Below are positions 47,037-53,792 of a stretch of 64,000 nucleotides of DNA, piece by piece. Origin of the DNA: Legionella bononiensis (GTDB lineage Bacteria > Pseudomonadota > Gammaproteobacteria > Legionellales > Legionellaceae); contig NZ_JADOBG010000010.1 in the NCBI RefSeq assembly GCF_016786215.1, positions 186,001-250,000 on the forward strand, given 5' to 3'. A program made the translations under genes and the position numbers. Under the pieces are notes generated by a model that made no database searches, was not told where the DNA came from, and was given only the letters and a program-made list of their open reading frames with translations. The first letter of the stretch is position 1. The number at the start of each line of letters is the position of its first letter.

Positions 47037-47277
47037 TAATGTCGGGGCCAAACCGGATCAAGCGAGATCTTGGAACCAGTCTCCTTCATTCTGAAAGCGA
47101 ACGTACGAGTCAGGATGCCTTAGTTGTTGCAAATCAACTTCGATATTAAAAAAAATTTCGACTTCAAACAACATAATACATATTAAATCTGAACTCTTTT
47201 TTAAAATAATATTTCAACTCAATCATGAACACATTGAATGGCATGAGCAACCCTATCCTGAAATTATTGTTCTTGAA

Positions 47278-47472
47278 ATGATCAACTTAAAAACCAGCGA
47301 AATGATGAATTATGACCACTTGTCAATTATTGCAAAAATCAATATCCGCAAGCAGTGCCGCCAATTTTTAATTGAAATGAATCTTGACTCTTATCGCAAT
47401 AATGTTCCCTTCAGCTGTGTTCCTTATCGATTTACGGATCCATTTAACCAAGACCAGTGCCATACATACTAA
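47278..47472 (+). pseudogene. Probable gene remnant
   Basis: The frame is open from about 47099, upstream of its first ATG, to a stop at 47472, and reads protein-like throughout (EWHEQPYPEIIVLEM, then SIIAKINIRKQCRQFLIEM). There is no RBS, and frame changes are likely around 47100-47160. I recognise no family. It is probably the decayed end of a gene related to effector-type proteins. Confidence 0.3.
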
Positions 47473-47878
47473 CTTATTGATTTTAAGTTGCATTTTGCAA
47501 AAAATAAATGCATTTGAGTAAGGGGGCAGCATGCTTAAGTCTGGGAGTTAAAGTAATCCGACTTTTTTAAGAAAATATATCATCAATCACCTTCTCAATT
47601 TCTCTTTAGTCATTAAAAAATTTTAATTTTTCAATAGAGTATTATTTTTTCGAAGGTTAAATCACTACAGCTTCTATAGTGGAATCATACTCCCCTCGTC
47701 AAAACTGCCATTAACCCTAATGTTGGAGGAGCAGTATCTTTTAACTATTTTTTAAAATTCTCTCTTATATATCATGATCCATTTATTAATTTCCTTCCAT
47801 TAATTTAATAAATGTAATTTAACTGTGTATTATACTGAAAGAACTTGGCATCTTCAGCATTCTATCAAGGAGACGAGA
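47473..47878. other. Intergenic region
   Basis: AT-rich, with no gene that I can support. It includes the promoter and leader of the DJ-1/PfpI gene. An AAGGAGA ribosome-binding site lies directly before 47879. Confidence 0.4.
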
Positions 47879-48553
47879 ATGAACATATTAATGGTACTGA
47901 CCTCACATGATATGCTCGGCAAAACGGGCCGTAAAACAGGATTCTGGTTAGAGGAATTTGCTGCTCCTTATTTTATATTCAAAGATGCCGGTGTTGAACT
48001 CACGTTAGCCTCACCTAAAGGTGGGCAGCCTCCTATTGATCCAAAGAGTGATTTACCTGAAAATCAGACTCCGGCTATACAGCGATTCAAGCAAGACAAA
48101 CGGGCCCAAAAAGAGCTATCCCAAACATTCAAACTTGCGAATGTGAAAGCAGAAGATTTTGATGCGCTATTCTATCCGGGGGGCCATGGTCCTTTGTGGG
48201 ATCTTGCTGAAAGTGCTGAGTCAATCAGCTTAATTGAATCGTTTTATAATTCTGAAAAACCTGTTGCTTTAGTATGTCATGCCCCAGGAGTGCTGCGTCA
48301 TGTCAATTATAAAGGGGCTCCTCTAGTCAAAGGAAAACGTGTGACCGGCTTCACCAACAGTGAAGAGGAAGAAGTACAGCTCACAGAAGTAGTTCCATTT
48401 CTCGTAGAAGATGAGTTGAAACGATTAGGGGGGCTATTCGAAAAAAAACCTAATTGGCAAAGTTTTGTTATCGTTGATGGCCATCTAATTACGGGGCAAA
48501 ATCCCGCATCTTCAACTGCTGCCGCACAAGCATTAGTCAAGCTACTCTCGTAA
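47879..48553 (+). CDS. DJ-1/PfpI family protein, Hsp31-like glyoxalase III type
   Basis: The ATG at 47879 has AAGGAGA eight bases upstream, giving 224 residues; an upstream in-frame GTG lacks a site. The catalytic Cys133-His134 lies in ALVCHAPGVL, the nucleophile-elbow acid is Glu25 in GFWLEE, and YPGGHGPLWDL and GFTNSEEEE follow. These match class I glutamine-amidotransferase-like proteins of the Hsp31/glyoxalase III subgroup that convert methylglyoxal to lactate. It is a cytoplasmic stress enzyme by family. A perfect hairpin terminator follows. Confidence 0.88.
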   Translation: MNILMVLTSHDMLGKTGRKTGFWLEEFAAPYFIFKDAGVELTLASPKGGQPPIDPKSDLPENQTPAIQRFKQDKRAQKELSQTFKLANVKAEDFDALFYPGGHGPLWDLAESAESISLIESFYNSEKPVALVCHAPGVLRHVNYKGAPLVKGKRVTGFTNSEEEEVQLTEVVPFLVEDELKRLGGLFEKKPNWQSFVIVDGHLITGQNPASSTAAAQALVKLLS

Positions 48554-48568
48554 TCCGTATAATGTAGT

Positions 48569-48600
48569 AACTCTCTTGAATTGCAATACTCAAGAGAGTT
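48569..48600 (+). terminator. Rho-independent-type terminator
   Basis: AACTCTCTTGA / TCAAGAGAGTT forms an 11-bp stem with a 10-base loop, starting 16 bases after the DJ-1 stop. TCTAATTAAAG follows. Confidence 0.65.
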
Positions 48601-48719
48601 TCTAATTAAAGACAGAGTTGAGAATTAATCAGACCTAATGGATCTGTCTAGGTAAAACTAACCCCGCCCTATTTTAATTTCTAAAAAAGTTGAAAAGAGA
48701 ATTTTTTTTAATCCAGATG

Positions 48720-48748
48720 AGATTGTCTCACCACTGGCGAGACAATCT
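48720..48748. terminator. Second intergenic hairpin
   Basis: AGATTGTCTC / GAGACAATCT is a perfect 10-bp stem with a 9-base loop, followed by TATTTCTT. It lies 170 bases past the DJ-1 gene with no other gene before it. It could end an unrecognised small transcript or be a backup terminator. Confidence 0.4.
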
Positions 48749-49262
48749 TATTTCTTATGCATCATCTGATAACAACTCGTGCAATTTTGATTGCAACAAT
48801 TTTTTAACAAGAAGTTGAATTTGATACTCTTCTATCAATACAGTCGAATTTAAAGGTATAACAAACGGGGAGACTGTTTACCGTATTCTCTTATGCTGAA
48901 ATTCAACATAAATCACACTTAGTACGAGTAAAGAAATAGGTTAATAATTTCATCGGTTTGCGGACCAATCGATCCGATCAAATTAAACTCTAAGACCTGT
49001 CGATTGACGCGTCAATAATAACAATGTTCAATCCTATTCAGACAATAAATTGAAGGACCTATGACATCAGGCTAGGGTATACTCTGAATACACATTTTAT
49101 AATTGGCTGCACTTAAGAAATAAAAACTACGCTTCCGATTACAATCAAACTTAATAAATCGAGTTAAAATGGAAGAAAAAATTGAACCCGAGTATCTATT
49201 TATAGATATAAAACACCCATTGGTTTCTTGAGAGTTTATGGAGTTAAACATAAGGAATTTAC

Positions 49263-49958
49263 ATGATCACTTTATACTCGTACCCGCAACTATTCGGTTT
49301 ACCAGATAATAATCCCTTCGGTTTAAAAGTGGATACTTTTTTACGATTAGCAAAAATCCCCTATCAACATGAGCATATTTTAGACACCAAAAATGCCCCA
49401 CGTGGCCAATTACCGTATTTAATTGATGGTCAAGAAACCGTTACTGACAGTAATATGATAATTAGTTATTTGATTGAAAAATATAAAATTTCAATAGATA
49501 AAGCATTAACTAAGGAACAAAAACACACCCATTTTTTAATTACTAGAATGCTGGATAGTCATTTATATTGGGTAATTTCTTATTCGCGTTGGCAAGATGA
49601 ACAATTTTGGCCCTTATTTAAGAACGAGTTTGTAAAACAATTGCAGGATATGCCAGAAAGCATACTTGATAATGCAAGAAGCTATAACATTGAGAAATAT
49701 AATTACCAGGGTATCGGTCGCTACTCAAAGGAAGAAATTTATCAATCCGGGATTGATGACTTAAGCGTGATTCATGCCTTATTAGCGGACAATGATTTTA
49801 TCTTTGGCAAAACAGTCCATAGTCTGGATGCTTGCTGTTATGGCTTCTTAGCAAATATTTATTATTTTGACATTAATACGCCGCTAAAAGAATTTATTGT
49901 GAAAAACGCTAAACTTGCTCGTTATATTAATAAGGTTCGCGAGTTATTAATGTATTAG
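49263..49958 (+). CDS. Glutathione S-transferase-like protein (metaxin/FAX type)
   Basis: This 231-residue protein has AAGGAATT before the ATG. The N-terminal thioredoxin-like half has the pattern of metaxin/failed-axon-connections GSTs: LYSYPQLFGLPDNNPFGLK, FLRLAKIPYQ, then GQLPYLIDG and VTDSNMIISYL. The C-terminal half is helical (GIGRYSKEEIYQSGIDDL). Cytoplasmic; the substrate is unknown. The gene is monocistronic and a strong hairpin follows about 95 bases later. Confidence 0.82.
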   Translation: MITLYSYPQLFGLPDNNPFGLKVDTFLRLAKIPYQHEHILDTKNAPRGQLPYLIDGQETVTDSNMIISYLIEKYKISIDKALTKEQKHTHFLITRMLDSHLYWVISYSRWQDEQFWPLFKNEFVKQLQDMPESILDNARSYNIEKYNYQGIGRYSKEEIYQSGIDDLSVIHALLADNDFIFGKTVHSLDACCYGFLANIYYFDINTPLKEFIVKNAKLARYINKVRELLMY

Positions 49959-50383
49959 CACAAAATAATGGTTCTATCGCAAAATGTACCACCCCTGATA
50001 GAGTTCTTATTTTGCAAATACGGACAACCATGCTCAATTTCAAGCAAGCTTAGGTCGGGCAATAAATTGCCCGACTAAAGCTCCTTGCTATCACTCTCCT
50101 CAATTTACTTTATACTCAATCTTTTCATAACCCAACCATAAAGGGTCTGACCCAAATAGTGTATTTATAAACAATAAGGTACTAGACAAAAGGCCTAATT
50201 ATTACTCTAAGAAGCTCTTTTTGGACCCCAAAATAACGTGTAAGAACAAAAATCATGGTTCATTTTTAGATAATCCATTGTTTATTAATAAAAATTACCA
50301 TAATTTCCAGTCAGACCCCTATCGCGACTACCCAGAAATACATTTAGCATACAGCAAGGCCTGGCCCTCTTGATGTTTGAGGC
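49959..50383. other. Intergenic region with hairpin
   Basis: GTCGGGCAA / TTGCCCGAC with a TAAA loop at 50054-50075 probably terminates the GST transcript. No gene is seen in the rest. Confidence 0.5.
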
Positions 50384-51034
50384 TCACAGACCCGTTCCAT
50401 TTAAGGCGCGATCGTCTATATCATGATTACTATTTAGTCTATCCCAGAATAAAAAAAGTCCTCCATAATATCTTGAGGGTTTGAAATGGTGAGTTCTATG
50501 GTGGCAGGCTGATAATAAGGGCCAAGGTAATTTTGGTAGGCCTTTCTGATGAACATATGCACCCTGTTGCATGACCCAAGTTACAAAAACTAAGGTTTCA
50601 ATAAGCCCCATGCCAAAAAGAACACTCGCGCCAAGTTGTATAAAGAGGTAGTAAGCACTTTCCTCCAGACCTACCATAGAGGCAGAATAATAAGTCAAGT
50701 CATTGTTATTTTTTAAGGTGTGATGATATTTATGCCAACGCCACAAAATACCATGTTCTACATAGCGATGCATCACATAAACAAATGCATCAAACAATAA
50801 AAGCCCACCAATAATGCTTAATATGCTGTTAAGTAATCCACCATTTCGTTCCCAAGCAAGCATTTGGTTGTATTGAGGAACCATCATAAAAAAAGTAGTT
50901 AACAGAACAATAGCAAGAATTGAAAATACAAAATGACGCAAATAAATTCGGTGTAACCGCTTGTTAAGTACTATATCAAGAAAAAATAAAATGAAAATAT
51001 TAATCCCACTAGCGATAAGAAAATAATGCGGCAT
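50384..51034 (-). CDS. Sterol desaturase / fatty acid hydroxylase superfamily membrane protein
   Basis: This 216-residue protein starts at an ATG with AAGGA seven bases upstream. It has hydrophobic segments at 5-25, 35-55 and 70-90, then the di-iron histidine motifs HRYVEH (89-94), HKYHH (101-105) and HHRTHH (178-183), with another His at 162. The family hydroxylates or desaturates lipids in the membrane. The start lies inside the upstream gene, overlapping it by 64 bases, so the two are translated from one mRNA. The lipid substrate is unknown. Confidence 0.85.
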   Translation of the reverse strand: MPHYFLIASGINIFILFFLDIVLNKRLHRIYLRHFVFSILAIVLLTTFFMMVPQYNQMLAWERNGGLLNSILSIIGGLLLFDAFVYVMHRYVEHGILWRWHKYHHTLKNNNDLTYYSASMVGLEESAYYLFIQLGASVLFGMGLIETLVFVTWVMQQGAYVHQKGLPKLPWPLLSACHHRTHHFKPSRYYGGLFLFWDRLNSNHDIDDRALNGTGL

Positions 51035-51375
51035 GATACGTCCTTAAATAAATCTACTTTCAATTTTCTAATTGATGCTGGCAACGAGATTGATTTTTGT
51101 TTTGTGAAATCAATCCAAACAATTTTACTAGATCCCTGGGCAATTAAAGTATCATTAAGCAATAAATCATGTCCAATATTTAAGATTGAATTGGCAATAT
51201 GGCTTGTGAAGGTATTTAATTCCACAGTTACTGGATAAATCAATGGTTGAAAAAAGAAGCAATCTGCATGAATGACCACTGGGCCAGTATTTCCTATTAA
51301 ATTTAAATCAATAGTTCTTAACCATTCGATGCGTGATTCTTGAACAATACTCAAAATAACGTACATTATTAACAT
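50971..51375 (-). CDS. Membrane-anchored protein overlapping the hydroxylase gene
   Basis: The protein is about 134 residues from the ATG at 51375, which has AGGA nearby; the frame is open from a TTG at 51423. It has one N-terminal hydrophobic segment (MLIMYVILSIVQ) and one C-terminal segment (IIFLSLVGLIFSFYFFLI) flanking a soluble domain with FFFQPLIYPVTVELN. The predicted topology puts the central domain on the periplasmic side. I recognise no family. It overlaps the hydroxylase start by 64 bases, suggesting it works with that membrane enzyme. Confidence 0.5.
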   Translation of the reverse strand: MLIMYVILSIVQESRIEWLRTIDLNLIGNTGPVVIHADCFFFQPLIYPVTVELNTFTSHIANSILNIGHDLLLNDTLIAQGSSKIVWIDFTKQKSISLPASIRKLKVDLFKDVSCRIIFLSLVGLIFSFYFFLI

Positions 51376-51586
51376 ACCCAATCCTACACTTAGGGGGAGG
51401 CAAAATGTATTTCTAGGAAGCAAAAGACAGTGCCTGACCTTCTTGATGTTGCTCAGGCTTGACAGAAATTTAATATTGTTTAATTAGATGGCTTTTAGGT
51501 CAAATCCCGACGAATTTCAGATCGATAATAATTTCTTAATAACTGAATGATAAAATAGCAGCACATTTCATCTAATTGTGAAATAC

Positions 51587-53080
51587 ATGAGTAAAAAAGC
51601 ATACATTATTGGTATGGGACCAGCCGGTTTGGCTAGTGCACTGTCGTTGCTGAGCAGAGGATACTCTGTTGCCTTAATTGACAAAAGAACAGAAGAAGAG
51701 ATTTTTTGTCGCAGACAAGGGGTCTTTTTGACTGAAGAGACCATTAGTGAATTTTTTGCTCTAACTCGATTGGGTACCAAAGGCTACTCTCTGGCCTTCG
51801 AGGATAACTTTAGCTGCCAATTAATTCGGCCTAATGATGCAGCTAGTCTTGAGATGAATGCGGAAGATCTACTGGATTTATCATTTTTTGAATTAATTGA
51901 AAAAGAGCATACTGTAATTCCTATTGGAGAACTACAACTCTATCAATACAACAAGTTAAAATGTATTTACACTCGGGGTAATTATACTTTTCATGAACAA
52001 GAAGAAGCTTATACCGTAACATTTGATCTTGAAAAACAACAACTTAGTTTTCATATGGGGGACGTTGACATTCTCAAGGTCGATGCAGAAAAACAAGAGT
52101 TAACTCTCAATATTAAGGGAGCATTAGAAACACATGGCTTTAAACTTCTGATTGATGCATCAGGTAAAACATCAAAATCATTTACTCAATTATGGAACAG
52201 ACAAAATCCTAAGTTTGCAATCCAGTATTATCAACTAGAGAATCCTGAACACAATGCATTTGGTGTCATGTATCTATCAATCGAAAATGCACCGAAGACA
52301 ATGCACGATTCAACTGTATTGAGTCCGCTCGAAAAATCTCGCTTCATCTCATTGGAACATCTTGATATGTTAACAAGTTTGGGCTGGAAATATGATCGTG
52401 CGCCACTAATATTTTTGAAATATTCAAGAGAATATAATACGGTTTACGTCACAGGTGAAATTCCTGAACGCATTCTTGAACGTTATAATGAAGAAGAGCT
52501 AAAAGGCTGGTTCGACCTGGTCATGCAATTGCTATTTGACGATAGAAATTTTAAAACCCATATCATTGAATCACCGTCAGCATTCAGTATGAATATTGAA
52601 ATTGAAAGTAACTATTCAATACGACTACCATCAGGTGGAACTTACTGCCTGGTTGGTGATGCGCTAATGCCCGCTAATTTTTTATTAGGTTGTGGTATCA
52701 AAAATGCTTTAAATGACGCAGAAGAGTTATACAGTATGATTGAGAACAGATTTGCTGAAAGTGAATCGTATCGTGCTTCTCGAAGAAATAAATATCAAAA
52801 ATTATGGTCCATTTTTAAGGAAATTATACCTTGTAAATTTGAAATGCTCGAACTGATGCACCGAGTGCGTGAGGAGAAAGATTTGATGGATCAACTATTG
52901 AATGAGTTACACCATATAAGAGCATGGCAGCATCCGCAAGAACAGGATTTGAAAAGAAGTGAGAACAAATTGCTCAGCTCTATGACAATGTTCGAAACAC
53001 CTGCGTCAAGCAGTATGTTAGCAGAATCCAGTGCCCCAAAAAGCTCTTCTGATTTCATGTATAAATCCAATTGCCCTTAG
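51587..53080 (+). CDS. FAD-dependent monooxygenase-like oxidoreductase
   Basis: The protein is 497 residues from the ATG at 51587; a GTG three codons earlier is also possible. The N-terminal FAD-binding Rossmann motif is YIIGMGPAGLASAL, followed by an acidic end to strand 2 (ALIDKR). A second FAD motif near residue 360 is LVGDALMPANF, with LGCGIKNALNDAEEL after it. These are hallmarks of PHBH/UbiH-type flavin monooxygenases. The C-terminal about 90 residues are helical and end in a Ser-rich tail, longer than housekeeping members. Substrate unknown; the tail would fit a translocated enzyme. Confidence 0.8.
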   Translation: MSKKAYIIGMGPAGLASALSLLSRGYSVALIDKRTEEEIFCRRQGVFLTEETISEFFALTRLGTKGYSLAFEDNFSCQLIRPNDAASLEMNAEDLLDLSFFELIEKEHTVIPIGELQLYQYNKLKCIYTRGNYTFHEQEEAYTVTFDLEKQQLSFHMGDVDILKVDAEKQELTLNIKGALETHGFKLLIDASGKTSKSFTQLWNRQNPKFAIQYYQLENPEHNAFGVMYLSIENAPKTMHDSTVLSPLEKSRFISLEHLDMLTSLGWKYDRAPLIFLKYSREYNTVYVTGEIPERILERYNEEELKGWFDLVMQLLFDDRNFKTHIIESPSAFSMNIEIESNYSIRLPSGGTYCLVGDALMPANFLLGCGIKNALNDAEELYSMIENRFAESESYRASRRNKYQKLWSIFKEIIPCKFEMLELMHRVREEKDLMDQLLNELHHIRAWQHPQEQDLKRSENKLLSSMTMFETPASSSMLAESSAPKSSSDFMYKSNCP

Positions 53081-53792
53081 ACAGCGCTCCCCGTTTGCTC
53101 TAATGATTCTTATGGCTCAAATGTATGGATTGCAATACATACGCAGGAAACCATCCAGCAGCAATTTCTCCGAAATGTACACAAGATAATAGAAGAAGCA
53201 GAAATGGATTTATGATCAAATTAAGTCAGGAGCAATGAGCAAGAATGTTGGGTCGCGACACAACCCACTAAAAATATTTAAAATCAATAGGTTATATGAT
53301 GTAGGCAGCGGGAATCGAACCCGCGAAATAATTATTTAATTTATTGAAAATATTGGATTTTATTTAAATTAATACGTTATTGGGCACAGTTTGGGTATAT
53401 TTTTTATGAAAATCCTAAATATTTTAGTTTCTATTATTGAATACTATGAATACTATAATTAGACCTACCATATAACTTATAGAATGACCTGGTTGTTTTT
53501 TACGTCACTGTAAGGGTCCTGTGGAAGAACCCCTATTAGTGAACTTCATTTGCAGGCTAGAAATCAACATCGCGGTGATGATGATGTTGATGATAATCAA
53601 CCCCGTGTAAACTAATCCCACCGCGTAAGAAGTGTCCAAAAGACCGTCTTACGTTCCCTCCCGTTCCTCCATTACATAAAGTGTGGCATATGGTTCCCTT
53701 TGCATGAATAAAAATGGTTCATATTTTCTTAATATTTAACATGTAAAATACTCCGACATTACAGATTTGTACAAAAAATATTTGGACGAATT
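53081..53792. other. Island boundary region
   Basis: Holds an imperfect TTGGGT hairpin near 53249, the tRNA 3'-end-like fragment (53301-53325), a TTGGGCACAGTTTGGGTATA-type sequence at about 53384-53403, and AT-rich leader DNA for the TALE-like gene. No integrase is present nearby. Confidence 0.45.
53301..53325 (-). other. tRNA 3'-end-like fragment (possible att site)
   Basis: On the minus strand, a canonical T-arm is present (GCGGG-TTCGATT-CCCGC, 5-bp stem and 7-base loop). It is followed by TGCCTAC as the acceptor 3' strand and ATCA in place of a CCA-type end. No D-arm, anticodon arm or 5' acceptor strand follows; the adjacent DNA is AT-rich. This is the usual footprint of a tRNA-targeting integrative element. 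I cannot name the tRNA. Confidence 0.5.

Larger units (their letters stand above)
48554..49262. other. Intergenic region
   Basis: Contains the terminator of the DJ-1 gene (48569-48600) and a second perfect hairpin (48720-48748). After that there is only AT-rich sequence leading to the GST promoter. I find no gene. Confidence 0.5.

Noticed and set aside
53281-53340. Complete tRNA gene
   Set aside because: Only the T-arm and acceptor 3' strand are present; no D-arm, anticodon arm or 5' acceptor strand can be found within 90 bases.
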